Positions 19,102-28,313 of a stretch of 47,189 nucleotides of DNA are shown piece by piece. This DNA comes from Filimonas sp. (GTDB lineage Bacteria; Bacteroidota; Bacteroidia; Chitinophagales; Chitinophagaceae): the NCBI GenBank assembly GCA_017306865.1, contig JAFKHH010000029.1, forward strand, positions 1 to 47,189, written 5' to 3'. How positions within the stretch are numbered: position 1 is the first letter of the stretch; every line of letters begins with the position of its first letter. The position numbers were made by a program, and so were the translations under genes. Under the pieces are notes generated by a model. The model was not told the origin of the DNA, searched no databases, and saw only the letters and a list, made by a program, of their open reading frames with translations.

Positions 19102-20625
19102 TTAATACCCAGGGTTTTGATACATTTTTACCGGATCCAGTTTATATTCATTGTAAGGGATAGGGAAGTAATAATCCTTCGTTGTGCAATTTGTCAATGG
19201 CGAATTATCGTAATCCGCCTGCTTCTTTGAGCGGATATAATCCATCAGCTCTGTTGCATTGAAGAAGCGTGTAAGATCGTGCCAGCGATGATGCTCAAAT
19301 GCCAGCTCTATTCTTCTTTCGTGCAGAATGGCCAGCTTCAGCGTAGGATATTTTGCTGCATACGTTGCATCAGTCATCATGGTCGCATAGTCCGGGCGCT
19401 GCGCTCTTGCACGCACCATATTCAAGTATTGGATAGCAGTAGCATTGTCATTCTGATACATATATACTTCTGCAAGGTTCAGGATAATGTCTGCATAGCG
19501 CATCAGTATCCAGTCATTGCCACCATATCCCAGCGTGCCTGCCGTAGTGCTGGCATCCCTGAATTTTGTAATAAAGTAGGAAGAGGTAGCATTGGCATAT
19601 TTTACAGAATAGTTTGTACGCACATCCCCTGTCTCAAATTCATTCAGCAGGTCTTTTGTAAACAATCCGCCCGCACCTTGTGATACAAATAGTGAATTGA
19701 TCGTCTCCCCTTTTGCCTGGTTATTTTTCGCCAGTGAAGAAGAATAATTCGCATCACCCTGCTTATATACAATCTGCAAAATGATCTCTGCATTTGACTT
19801 TTTACTTACATCAAATACATCTGCAAACGGTATGTCTGAGAGCGTAGCAAATGTTTTCTGGTTGTAACAAGCCAGCAAATATGTTTTTGCATTATTCAGG
19901 TTTTCTGTTTTGCCGGATGCATCGAGTGAGGTTGCCATTGTCAGGTACACCTGCCCCAGCAAACCATTCGCTGCCTGCAGGGAAATACGCCCCTTGCCCG
20001 CAGCAGGTTGTACTACCGGCAAGTTGCTGCCAACTACATCTTTCAGGTCAGCAATGATCTGCCCATATACAGCCTCTCTTTTCGCACGCGTAGTTAATGC
20101 AGTTGCCTGCTCCGCAGAAGTAAGGCGGTCTGTTACCAACGGCACATCGCCAAACTCACGTACAAGATTGAAATACATTAACGCGCGGATAAATTTCAGC
20201 TCAGCTATATATTGCTTCCGCGTGTCTTCGCTTGCAAAGGATACTTTGCCTATGAGCGACAAGATCAGGTTTGCTCTTGAGATAGGTGTGTACAAAGCTG
20301 TCCAGTGGCTTTGCAAATAACTGTTGCTTGGCACAAGTGAGAATGCAGTAAACTGGAACGGCTCACCATTGTTTGACTGGTTGTCCGTTGTATTTACATC
20401 GTCTGCACGATCATCCGTCCATAGCTGCGCACCTTCACCTACACAGTTAGAACTTCTCAGCGCCTGGTACGCGCCATATACACCAGTAGCAATATCTGTC
20501 TCTGTCTGGTAACCATTGTCTACAGACACACCGTTGGGGTTTGTCTGCTCAAGAAATGATTTGCTGCAACTGCTGACAGTAACCAGTGAAGCTGCGGCTA
20601 TTAATATAGTAATTGCGTTACGCAT
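19102..20625 (-). CDS. SusD/RagB family outer membrane lipoprotein
   Basis: This 507-residue protein is the surface glycan- or ligand-binding partner of the SusC next to it. It has a lipoprotein signal with lipobox VSSC (about residue 20), a helical TPR-like body (YIAELKFIRALMYFNLVREFGDVPL), and the typical end RYADIILNLAEVYM, LHERRIELAFEHHRWHDLTRF and YYFPIPYNEYKLDP..YQNPGY. The N-terminal SFLEQTNPNG is also usual. It lies 23 bases downstream of susC. The operon has no sugar hydrolase, so the ligand need not be a polysaccharide. Confidence 0.93.
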   Translation of the reverse strand: MRNAITILIAAASLVTVSSCSKSFLEQTNPNGVSVDNGYQTETDIATGVYGAYQALRSSNCVGEGAQLWTDDRADDVNTTDNQSNNGEPFQFTAFSLVPSNSYLQSHWTALYTPISRANLILSLIGKVSFASEDTRKQYIAELKFIRALMYFNLVREFGDVPLVTDRLTSAEQATALTTRAKREAVYGQIIADLKDVVGSNLPVVQPAAGKGRISLQAANGLLGQVYLTMATSLDASGKTENLNNAKTYLLACYNQKTFATLSDIPFADVFDVSKKSNAEIILQIVYKQGDANYSSSLAKNNQAKGETINSLFVSQGAGGLFTKDLLNEFETGDVRTNYSVKYANATSSYFITKFRDASTTAGTLGYGGNDWILMRYADIILNLAEVYMYQNDNATAIQYLNMVRARAQRPDYATMMTDATYAAKYPTLKLAILHERRIELAFEHHRWHDLTRFFNATELMDYIRSKKQADYDNSPLTNCTTKDYYFPIPYNEYKLDPVKMYQNPGY

Positions 20626-20648
20626 AAATTTGTCTTTAATAAAGTGTT

Positions 20649-23600
20649 TTAAAACTGGATCGTAATACCTGTGTTGTAAGAACGCACCAATGGATATTTA
20701 CCATAGTCGATACCAGGCGTTAAGTTGGAACCATTATTAAAATCTACTTCAGGGTTATAGCCCAGGTATTTTGTAATGGTGAATGCATTGTCTACAGACG
20801 CATACCATCTCAAAGCACTGATGCCAATCTTCTTCACTATTACTAATGAAGAAAGGTTTACACCGATCGTAATGTTTGTACACCTGAAATAAGAACCATC
20901 CTGTAAATAATAATCAGACAGGCGTGTACTGTTACTTTGAGAGCCACCACGCGATGCCCTGTACTCATGCCCGTTGCCCGGGTTTGCCTCACTCCGGTAA
21001 CGCTGGTCCACTACTGCGTACTGGTTGCCTGAGCCTTCCATATTCCTGATATAATAGTCTTGCCCATCTACGATCTTGTTGCCTTGTGAGCCATTGAAAG
21101 ACGCACTCAAATCAACCATTTTATAGTTAGCGGAGAGTGCAAAGCCATACGTATATTTTGCATACGGCGTACCGATCACATCTTTATCTGCATCAGTAAT
21201 AACGCCATCACCATTTTTATCTACGAAATAAAGATCACCGGGATTCAATGGCGTTGAAGAGAACGTAGAGATCGGGAATCCCTTCAGTTTATAACCCGGA
21301 GGAAATTTGTTGCCATTCGCTTTGTACACAGCAAGGTCAGCATTTACATTATCCATATCCGATTGCCTTACCATACCGCCAACTTTTACACCGTAGAATG
21401 AACCAACGGGGTCGCCTACTCTTGTAATATTGGTAATGTAACTTCTTTCCGCACCATTCACCTGTATCTCACTTGCATTACCCAGGCTCACTACTTTGTT
21501 TGTATTGGCTGTAATGTTGCCGCTAACGCTCAGGTTGAAATCTTTTGAGCGGATCACTTTATAATCTACCTGTAAGTCGAAACCTTTGTTGCTGATATTA
21601 GAGTTACGCAGGTTAGTAAGCATAGTAGTGCTACCGGACAATGCAGAGATGTTCTGGTTGTACAGCAGGTTATACGACTTACTGATGTAATAGTTAAAGT
21701 TTACAGACAAGCGGTTGTTCAGTGTAGTCGCATCTAAACCAAAGTTGTACTGTGACGTTGATTCCCAACCAAGACCAGCATCTGTAATACCGCCAGCCCA
21801 TGCAGCGTTATTAATCGTATTACCGATAACGACACCACCGGAACCTGTAAGGCCTTGCTCATATCTATAGTTACCAATATTGTTGTTGCCTGTCAGGCCC
21901 CAGCTTGCACGCAGCTTCAACATTGAATTAGCACCTAACCAGTCTTTGTAGAATGATTCATTAGACACAGTCCAGCCTGCCGCAACGGAGCCGAATTTGC
22001 CCCAGCGGTTTTGCGGACCAAAGCGGGAGGATGCATCTGTACGGAATGAACCTGTTAATACATAGCGTCTGTCAAATGCATATACTGCGCGGGCAAGATA
22101 GGATACGAGTGTAGTAACAGATTTTCCTGTATTAGATTGCTGAGAGAAATCACCAGGTGTAGAACCGCCTGCGGTAATCTCAGGTACTAAATCGTTGGTA
22201 AAGTTTTTAGTTGCAACAGCCAGTATATCAGACGTTGTTTTCTGTGCAGTGTAACCTCCCAATACGTCAATGCTATGTTTGCCAAATTGTTTCTTATAGT
22301 TCAGGGTGTACTCCGCCAGCCTGTCTTGTATATTCAGGTTTTGTGCAGAAGCATTTGCAGCTAATATTGCTTGTGATGAACCAGGAGCATTAATACCACT
22401 GCTCAGGTTAGTAGGATAATAATATTCATACTTCTCTGTGTATGATTGACCACCCAGGTTTACTTTAAACGAAAGGTTCTTGACAATCTCATATGTTGCA
22501 TTTACGTTGAAGGTGCTGCGTGTACCTTTGCGCGTGATCTTTACGCGCTGCGCCAGTGCCAAAGGATTTTCAATACCTTGGAATGCATACGCATAACCAT
22601 CTGTCTGCGCACCTGCGCCTTTGTCTGCCGTAGCTAAACTACCATCAGGATTATATGCCGGGAAAATAGGCATGTACACTAACGCGCCTAAGATAGGCCC
22701 CTGGTTAAACCGGCCTTCCTGCACCTCGCGATTATCTGTATTGGTGATGAACGCGTTTGCAGATACTTTTAATTTAGTGCTGACATCTGCATCAATATTC
22801 GCACGCAGGTTAATACGCTTCTGGTACGTACTGTTTAAAATACCCGGCTGATCCAGGTAACCGCCACTAATGAGGTAGCGTGTACCAGCGTTACCGCCTG
22901 CGAAAGAAAGATTGTGCCTTTGCACCAGCGCATTGCCATACAACACATCCTGCCAGTCTGTATTATACTTCGGCGCTAACTTCTTTTGTGTAGGAAAATC
23001 ATACAGGTCTTTGAGAATACAAACAGAACAACCTGTAGCTGTCTGTCCTGCTTTTACAATACGTGTAGCGTTATCATCAGAATAAAATGCATCATTCCAT
23101 ATGACACCTTTTGAAACAAGGATGTCTTTATAGTTTGCATTTCTGCCGTCTACAAACAGGTCTGTAAATTGTGTAGCATCTAGCAGGTCTACTTTTTTTG
23201 CCAACTGCTGGCTGCTTACCTGGTAATCATACGTAAGCTTACCCTTACCCTGTTTCCCTCTTTTGGTTGTGATCAGCACTACGCCGCCAGATGCCCTGGA
23301 ACCATAAATAGCCGCTGATGCAGCATCTTTCAATACTTCTATGGACTCTATATCTTCCGGGTTAATAAAAATATCGTTACCTGCTGTAGATGGATTGTAC
23401 CCGTTTGTAGCACCACCGCCATTGCCCTGCCCTTGTGTAATGTTACCACCCACAGGATAGCCGTCTATTACATATAACGGTTCAGAACTTGCGTTAATGG
23501 AACCGATACCACGCACACGTATTTTTGCGCCTGAGTATGGCGCACCACTTACCTGCGATACTTGCACACCTGCTACCTTACCTACCATAGCCTGGCTGAG

Positions 23601-24074
23601 TGTTGGTGAGCTGAGATTCAGTTCGCTTGCTTTTACACTTGCGATAGAACCCGTAACATCACTCTTACGTATGCGCTGGTAACCTACAGACACTTCTTCC
23701 AGCATGCGCACATCTTCCTTCATACGAATAGAGATGTTGTCTGACACTACTGCTTCCTGTGGCAAAAAGCCTGACATAGAAAACAGCACTGTGCTCCCCT
23801 CTTCTGCCTCTATGGTAAACTGCCCGTTGGCATTCGTCGTTACACCCTTCTTGCTATTTTTTACCTGCACGGTTACACCAGCCAGTGGCTGATCTTTTTC
23901 ATCTTTAACCGTTCCGGATATTTTCACGTATCCTTTTCCTTCATAAACCGTGCGATGCTTCTCTGCATGTAACGCCGGCATACTTATTGGCGAAGCAGCC
24001 AATAACAATACTGCAATACGGCCTGCCAGGCGCATGCCGGGCTGTATATAACCGTCTGTTGTCTTTCGTTGCAT
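20649..24074 (-). CDS. SusC/RagA family TonB-linked outer membrane transporter
   Basis: This 1141-residue protein imports a ligand delivered by the SusD partner. It has an N-terminal hydrophobic signal (about 15-38), a carboxypeptidase-like regulatory domain (ISGTVKDEKDQPLAGVTVQV, about 50-130), the SusC signature near the plug (VSVGYQRIRKSDVTGSIASV, RIRGIGSINASSEPLYVIDG, about 135-290), and a large barrel ending in ITIQF. The length is normal for SusC. It is third in a minus-strand run: YdcF-like, unknown, SusC, SusD, with gaps of 35, 33 and 23 bases. Confidence 0.93.
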   Translation of the reverse strand: MQRKTTDGYIQPGMRLAGRIAVLLLAASPISMPALHAEKHRTVYEGKGYVKISGTVKDEKDQPLAGVTVQVKNSKKGVTTNANGQFTIEAEEGSTVLFSMSGFLPQEAVVSDNISIRMKEDVRMLEEVSVGYQRIRKSDVTGSIASVKASELNLSSPTLSQAMVGKVAGVQVSQVSGAPYSGAKIRVRGIGSINASSEPLYVIDGYPVGGNITQGQGNGGGATNGYNPSTAGNDIFINPEDIESIEVLKDAASAAIYGSRASGGVVLITTKRGKQGKGKLTYDYQVSSQQLAKKVDLLDATQFTDLFVDGRNANYKDILVSKGVIWNDAFYSDDNATRIVKAGQTATGCSVCILKDLYDFPTQKKLAPKYNTDWQDVLYGNALVQRHNLSFAGGNAGTRYLISGGYLDQPGILNSTYQKRINLRANIDADVSTKLKVSANAFITNTDNREVQEGRFNQGPILGALVYMPIFPAYNPDGSLATADKGAGAQTDGYAYAFQGIENPLALAQRVKITRKGTRSTFNVNATYEIVKNLSFKVNLGGQSYTEKYEYYYPTNLSSGINAPGSSQAILAANASAQNLNIQDRLAEYTLNYKKQFGKHSIDVLGGYTAQKTTSDILAVATKNFTNDLVPEITAGGSTPGDFSQQSNTGKSVTTLVSYLARAVYAFDRRYVLTGSFRTDASSRFGPQNRWGKFGSVAAGWTVSNESFYKDWLGANSMLKLRASWGLTGNNNIGNYRYEQGLTGSGGVVIGNTINNAAWAGGITDAGLGWESTSQYNFGLDATTLNNRLSVNFNYYISKSYNLLYNQNISALSGSTTMLTNLRNSNISNKGFDLQVDYKVIRSKDFNLSVSGNITANTNKVVSLGNASEIQVNGAERSYITNITRVGDPVGSFYGVKVGGMVRQSDMDNVNADLAVYKANGNKFPPGYKLKGFPISTFSSTPLNPGDLYFVDKNGDGVITDADKDVIGTPYAKYTYGFALSANYKMVDLSASFNGSQGNKIVDGQDYYIRNMEGSGNQYAVVDQRYRSEANPGNGHEYRASRGGSQSNSTRLSDYYLQDGSYFRCTNITIGVNLSSLVIVKKIGISALRWYASVDNAFTITKYLGYNPEVDFNNGSNLTPGIDYGKYPLVRSYNTGITIQF

Positions 24075-24107
24075 TCGTTCTGTTTTATGGAGTTATCTAT
24101 TTGCTGA

Positions 24108-24980
24108 CTACCAGTTAATACGCATTGTATTCACATTATTCTTTCGTGATGAGCTTACCGCAATGCCTTTGTTATAACCGTTTAGAAAACTGAATCCTTC
24201 CAGTTCATCCAACCTGTCGAGGTCGATCACTTTGATCACTTCCTGTTTGCCGGAAGCAATAGATTTATCCAGGTCTACATACGTAAACCGCCACCTTCTG
24301 CCTTCTATTTGATTTTGTATGAGGAGTAACTGACCTTTGTCTGCCAGCCAGTGAAGATTTTGCACCCAAGGTGTGCAGGTAAATTTTTTATACAGTACAC
24401 CTTTCTCTGAAGTCTTGTGCGCTTTCTTTAATGCAGCAGGATCATATAGACGCACTTCATTCGCTTTATCACCATAATCTGCAGTAGCTACATACCACTT
24501 TTTATTATACTGCACATACTCCGGTCGTGTACCTTGTATGCAGGCATCGTCTTCTATAGTATTTAATAAATTTCCATCCAGCGTTCCTGTACGCTGCAAT
24601 CCCTGCCAGTCTACACAATAGATCATTGCACGCCATAAAGTGCCCTCTTTATTCAGCCGTATGCTGTTACCTATAAACACGGGTTCTTTTGCATGCCAGG
24701 CTATACCTGTCGGGTGATTGATCACGTCTGTATCATTCAGTGTGAGGCGTATTTCTTTTTGCAGGTACACCAGGCTATCGCCATCTTCTTTGTATTCGCG
24801 GATCATACCTACTTCCCTGTCACCATAGAGAAACACGCACCCTCCCTGGTAAGAGATACCCTGGCAGGCGCCGAGTGAATCTACCGTGTAGGTATGTGTG
24901 ATCTCCATCCTGATCTCGTTCGTAAAGGCAAACAGGCATACGATTATCAGCACTGCTGCGCTGGTAAGCAAGTATCTCAT
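24108..24980 (-). CDS. Exported protein of unknown function, probable beta-propeller
   Basis: This 290-residue protein begins with a signal peptide (MRYLLTSAAVLIIVCLFAF). The body has repeated beta-rich stretches separated by turns: AWHAKEPVFIGNSI, WRAMIYCVDWQG, KWYVATADYGDKANEVRLYD, LHWLADKGQLLLIQNQ, and ELEGFSFLNGYNKGIAVSSS. This pattern resembles a beta-propeller that binds a ligand, but I do not recognise a named family or catalytic residues. Four cysteines in the body could make disulfides. It lies between the YdcF-like gene and susC, 33 bases from susC, so it probably serves the same uptake unit, perhaps as an extracytoplasmic binding or processing protein. Confidence 0.6.
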   Translation of the reverse strand: MRYLLTSAAVLIIVCLFAFTNEIRMEITHTYTVDSLGACQGISYQGGCVFLYGDREVGMIREYKEDGDSLVYLQKEIRLTLNDTDVINHPTGIAWHAKEPVFIGNSIRLNKEGTLWRAMIYCVDWQGLQRTGTLDGNLLNTIEDDACIQGTRPEYVQYNKKWYVATADYGDKANEVRLYDPAALKKAHKTSEKGVLYKKFTCTPWVQNLHWLADKGQLLLIQNQIEGRRWRFTYVDLDKSIASGKQEVIKVIDLDRLDELEGFSFLNGYNKGIAVSSSRKNNVNTMRINW

Positions 24981-25015
24981 AAGGCGCGTTGTTTTAGTTT
25001 ATCTATAAAAAACAA

Positions 25016-26317
25016 TTACGGATCTAACGGCTCTTCAGGGTTTATGTGCAATGCCTCTATCAAAGGATAAAATTCCATCTCTGTTTCACTCAGGCGCTCA
25101 CCGTTCTTATAAGGTGCCTCATTCAATTCTTTCAAACAGCGAGCGATCAATGTTTTTTCTATCATCATACTTTGCCCGCGTGTAGTACATGTAAGCGCAA
25201 CTTTATTGAACGGAATGCCATAGCGATAGATCAGTCTTGCCGTGTTGCGCATATTTGTAGTAGTATGCCTTGCATGTGGCTCTATGATGATTGCGCTGGC
25301 TGGTACACCCAGTTTTTCAACCAGGTATTTTTTCATCTCTGTTGCTTCGCAATATTTTGTTTTATAGGGATGTACTTTACCACCAGATGTTACAATGAAT
25401 GGGGCCAATCCCTTTTTATATTGTAATGCAGCCAGCCTGCAACGGATCATACCTTCCGCACTTAATGGCACGGCAGGCTCATCAGGGCCTGCACCCGGTA
25501 TCATGATCAGTGAATATTTATATGCGTTCCATTTTATTGTTTTTACCCTGCTATACGCCGCTTTGTTTTCCCCGGCAACCATTGGCTCAAAATCAGCAGC
25601 CTGCTCTCTTTCATTCACTTCTATAAAACGTAGCGCGCTTGTAAGCGGGATACTAAAAAAGCTTGCACCGTTTGCATGCTCCACATTGATGAGCGATACT
25701 ACGTTATACAGAAAACCTACATAGGCTTGTCTTAAAGCTGTTGTATCGCGCGGGTCACGTACAGGATAACTGATAGAATCTATATTGGGATAATGCGGCT
25801 TCTTCCCTTCTGCATACACACCTATTGCATAGTTTATACCATTGGCGTCCTGCTCCCATGCCTTCACCAGCATTTCCGCAGCAGGTAATTGCTGAAACAG
25901 TACGTAAGTTCCTGATGGAATAAGATGTTCCTTCACCAGTTTGCCTAACGCGTTACCTGGTTGATACAATGCCTTTAACCGGTCACTTACCAATGAGATC
26001 TCCTGCGCACTGAACTGTATAGCACTCGTGTAGCAATACCCATCTTTACCACAACGTTTCAGTGCATCTGCAATAGCATCTTTCTTAGCACGACCAACAG
26101 ATTGCAGTGTAGCATCTGCCGACAATAACTTTTTTACTTCCGGCAACTGACCGAAGAGCGTAAGTAAATAATAGTTCTTTGACTGTACATAATTGCTGCC
26201 ACTCACTAATTGATATGTGGCATCAGGATGGTTGTTCTGCGAGAAGCCTTTGCTTATTGTTACAAACACAAAAAGCAATGCTAGTATGGAGGTTGTTTTG
26301 GGTGCTGATCGTAACAT
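25016..26317 (-). CDS. Exported YdcF/ElyC-like (DUF218) protein
   Basis: The 433-residue protein has an N-terminal signal peptide (about 1-27) and a helical region (about 30-260). A C-terminal DUF218 domain (about 270-400) follows: LIMIPGAGP, LSAEGMIRCRLAALQYKKG, FIVTSGGKVHP, EATEMKKYLVEKLGVPASAIIIE, RHTTTNMRNTARLI. This domain occurs in YdcF, SanA and ElyC, which are linked to envelope or peptidoglycan-lipid processes, but the reaction is not settled. The long N-terminal part is not usual for the family. It is the first gene of the run leading to SusC/SusD, which is an odd place for it. Confidence 0.78.
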   Translation of the reverse strand: MLRSAPKTTSILALLFVFVTISKGFSQNNHPDATYQLVSGSNYVQSKNYYLLTLFGQLPEVKKLLSADATLQSVGRAKKDAIADALKRCGKDGYCYTSAIQFSAQEISLVSDRLKALYQPGNALGKLVKEHLIPSGTYVLFQQLPAAEMLVKAWEQDANGINYAIGVYAEGKKPHYPNIDSISYPVRDPRDTTALRQAYVGFLYNVVSLINVEHANGASFFSIPLTSALRFIEVNEREQAADFEPMVAGENKAAYSRVKTIKWNAYKYSLIMIPGAGPDEPAVPLSAEGMIRCRLAALQYKKGLAPFIVTSGGKVHPYKTKYCEATEMKKYLVEKLGVPASAIIIEPHARHTTTNMRNTARLIYRYGIPFNKVALTCTTRGQSMMIEKTLIARCLKELNEAPYKNGERLSETEMEFYPLIEALHINPEEPLDP

Positions 26318-26705
26318 GTCCTTAAAATATGGGCTGCAAAGTCGGAACGTTTCACTGTTCTGTAAATACCCAACAAGGGAATTAATGATTAGGTATTTTT
26401 TATTTTACCTTTTCTTAATGCACCGAAACACATTATGTTTTATCTGCGAAAGATTGTGCTAATTACGCATATACAAAAATCATTTTATAAGCTGATGGTT
26501 GTACATCAAACCTGCACCCCTTGTACTATATCACTCACAACCCACACCACCACTTGCGCTAACGTCTTTTACTAAATAGCTTCTATAAAAAATGTACATA
26601 CAGTTATATAACACACAATCGTTCCATTCATAAAATAATTACAGTACGATCCATATATAATAACAGAATACATTATATTTAAAACGCAAACGCTTTATCC
26701 AATAA
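26318..26705. other. Divergent intergenic region
   Basis: It separates the YdcF-like gene (minus) from the PAS protein gene (plus). Apart from the promoter candidate close to the YdcF start I see A/T-rich sequence without genes or strong hairpins. Confidence 0.5.
26337..26366 (-). promoter_or_regulatory. Candidate Bacteroidota promoter of the YdcF-SusCD operon
   Basis: On the minus strand CGACTTTG (26337-26344) differs from TAnnTTTG by two bases, and TTTA (26363-26366) from the -33 TTTG by one, with 18 bases between. The YdcF start is 20 bases downstream. Motif only. Confidence 0.35.
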
Positions 26706-27389
26706 ATGAAAAATCTTTCGGTTCTCTATTTACTCTGCCTGAGTGTACTCGTGGCTCTGGTGATCATATTTTATTACCAATGGCGACGACGAAAATTGAA
26801 TGACCATTCCCTGCTCACTCAATACGACGCGTTTTTTGCTTACAATCCTAATCCAATGCTGATCTTCTGTGAAGAGCAAGGTTCTTTCCTCTACATCAAC
26901 AAAAAGGCTGAATCTTTTTATGGCTATTCAAAACCGGAGTTTGATTTGATGACGGTAAATGATATTTGCCTGCCTGCAGAACACACCTTCTCTGGCAGCA
27001 GCCTGCAAAAATTAAAAGCCAATAACGAAAAAGGCACTACCTGGAAGCATATTACCAAGGCGGGTCAGCAGCAATATGTACAGATCTATACGTATCCATT
27101 ACTCTATAAAAAGAAAAAAGCACGCATTGCTATTGTACATGACATTACTGCGCTAAAGGAGCAAGAGGCTTTACTACAATGGCAACACACTTACATTCGC
27201 GAGATTGTATTTACCACATCGCATATTGTACGTGCGCCGCTGGCAAACATTATGTTACTTACGGAAGTACTATCACACGATTCACTTCCTGAAGAAGAAC
27301 ACAATCGTATGCTGCAATTAATTTCAGACTCATCTATGCAATTAGACATTGCAATACGTGACCTGATAGAAAAATTGCGCATGAATTAA
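26706..27389 (+). CDS. Membrane PAS protein with a DHp-like helix pair but no ATPase domain
   Basis: This 227-residue protein has one N-terminal membrane helix (about 5-24), a PAS sensor domain (FFAYNPNPMLIFCEEQGSFLYI, GYSKPEFDLMTVNDI, IAIVHDITALKEQEA, about 40-150) and a histidine-kinase dimerisation-like segment with H173 in TTSHIVRAPLANIML. The DHp segment ends near residue 225 and the gene stops there; the N, G1 and G2 boxes of the kinase ATPase are missing. It may be a pseudo-kinase, a phosphotransfer partner for another kinase, or a truncated gene. The region after the stop does not encode the missing domain in any frame that I see. Confidence 0.75.
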   Translation: MKNLSVLYLLCLSVLVALVIIFYYQWRRRKLNDHSLLTQYDAFFAYNPNPMLIFCEEQGSFLYINKKAESFYGYSKPEFDLMTVNDICLPAEHTFSGSSLQKLKANNEKGTTWKHITKAGQQQYVQIYTYPLLYKKKKARIAIVHDITALKEQEALLQWQHTYIREIVFTTSHIVRAPLANIMLLTEVLSHDSLPEEEHNRMLQLISDSSMQLDIAIRDLIEKLRMN

Positions 27390-27548
27390 TAGACGCTGTA
27401 TTAGTTGTAGACGTAATGGCGATGAAAAATTAATGCCGTTACATAAAACTTAATTGTAATTTAGCTGTACAATCACCACCACTTCCTTCTGTAGCAACTA
27501 CATCAAGTAGTGTTCCCGTATTATTTACCGGATAAATTGTGTTGGGCT

Positions 27549-27662
27549 ATGGAAAGAAAAGATATCATCAGGCTTATTGTTACACTTTGTATTGTTGCCG
27601 CTTTTGGCGCAGGCATTGTTGTGTATTTATTTCCTTTATTCAGGTCGGCCGGTCACTGGTAG
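27549..27662 (+). CDS. Small single-span membrane protein (37 aa)
   Basis: ATG 27549 to TAG 27660-27662 reads MERKDIIRL followed by about 20 hydrophobic residues (IVTLCIVAAFGAGIVVYLF) and a short tail PLFRSAGHW. Positive charges before the helix suggest the start stays in the cytoplasm. It ends one base before the convergent gene at 27664. Small membrane peptides of this kind are common but poorly known, and no function can be assigned. Coding status is uncertain because of the short length. Confidence 0.4.
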   Translation: MERKDIIRLIVTLCIVAAFGAGIVVYLFPLFRSAGHW

Positions 27663-27663
27663 T

Positions 27664-28161
27664 TTATTCACGCAGCCAACGGATCATGTGCGGATATGGT
27701 GGCACATTGTGCTTTGCCGCGTTTTTCTCATCGTAGCAAAAACCTGCCCACTGCAATAGTGGCAATGTAGGGCAATTGCCAGATGTAAACTGTTCTATAT
27801 ACCAGTCTGATGCGCCCCTGTATCCGTCGGGATGGAAGATCAATTCCGGGGGAAGGCCCAATTTTACAGACGCTGCGTACGACCATGCAATGGCGATCAT
27901 TTCTTCGCCCATAGCTGTATTCTTATCTACCAGCACACCTACATTTCCGCCACTTGCATTGCGAACATCAGGCTCCATGGCTGCTATATGACCCGCTTCG
28001 TGTAAGATGTCGCCGGGGTACAATAATTTTTCAGTGTCTACTATAATAGCGCCATTGCGGATCAAAATACCCGGCAAAAAGGTATCAACCGTTATCGTTT
28101 CTTCCATATAAGGAATACCTATCTCATTTAAAAAGTCTTTGATCACCTGCATATCCAACAT
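27664..28161 (-). CDS. Putative HEAGH-type metal-binding protein
   Basis: The soluble protein has an HExxH motif in PGDILHEAGHIAAMEP, followed about 27 residues later by GEEMIAIAWSYAA, whose Glu could be the third zinc ligand. This is the arrangement of gluzincin-like peptidases, but it is smaller than typical ones and I cannot name the family. The N-terminal half has a strand-rich segment (GILIRNGAIIVDTEKLLYPG). The frame opens at 28221; M21 (28161, MLDMQVIKDF) is chosen because the first 20 residues look unlikely and would overlap the terminator hairpin region. No signal peptide, so cytoplasmic. The true activity is unknown. Confidence 0.65.
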   Translation of the reverse strand: MLDMQVIKDFLNEIGIPYMEETITVDTFLPGILIRNGAIIVDTEKLLYPGDILHEAGHIAAMEPDVRNASGGNVGVLVDKNTAMGEEMIAIAWSYAASVKLGLPPELIFHPDGYRGASDWYIEQFTSGNCPTLPLLQWAGFCYDEKNAAKHNVPPYPHMIRWLRE

Positions 28162-28219
28162 AATCGAATGAAGGTACGCCATCTGCCCGTAGCATAACCG
28201 GGAAATTGCCCCTGTACGC

Positions 28220-28246
28220 AAAAAAAGCTATCAAGACTTTGATAGC
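28220..28246 (-). terminator. Terminator after the dehydrogenase at 28314
   Basis: Arms 28227-28234 and 28239-28246 form a perfect 8-bp stem with a 4-base loop and are followed on the minus strand by T7 (A run 28220-28226). It separates the dehydrogenase from the HEAGH gene. Confidence 0.85.
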
Positions 28247-28259
28247 GCGTTGCTTACAA

Positions 28260-28292
28260 AACACTAACAGGGCTTTTAGCCTTGTCAGTGTT
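28260..28292. repeat. Intergenic hairpin of the TAACAGGGC type
   Basis: Arms 28260-28273 and 28279-28292 pair over 14 bp with one mismatch and one G-T pair around loop TTTTA. It resembles the hairpin at 2384-2416 in stem sequence and layout. Confidence 0.65.
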
Positions 28293-28313
28293 GGCATTAC
28301 CTCACCGTAATAC

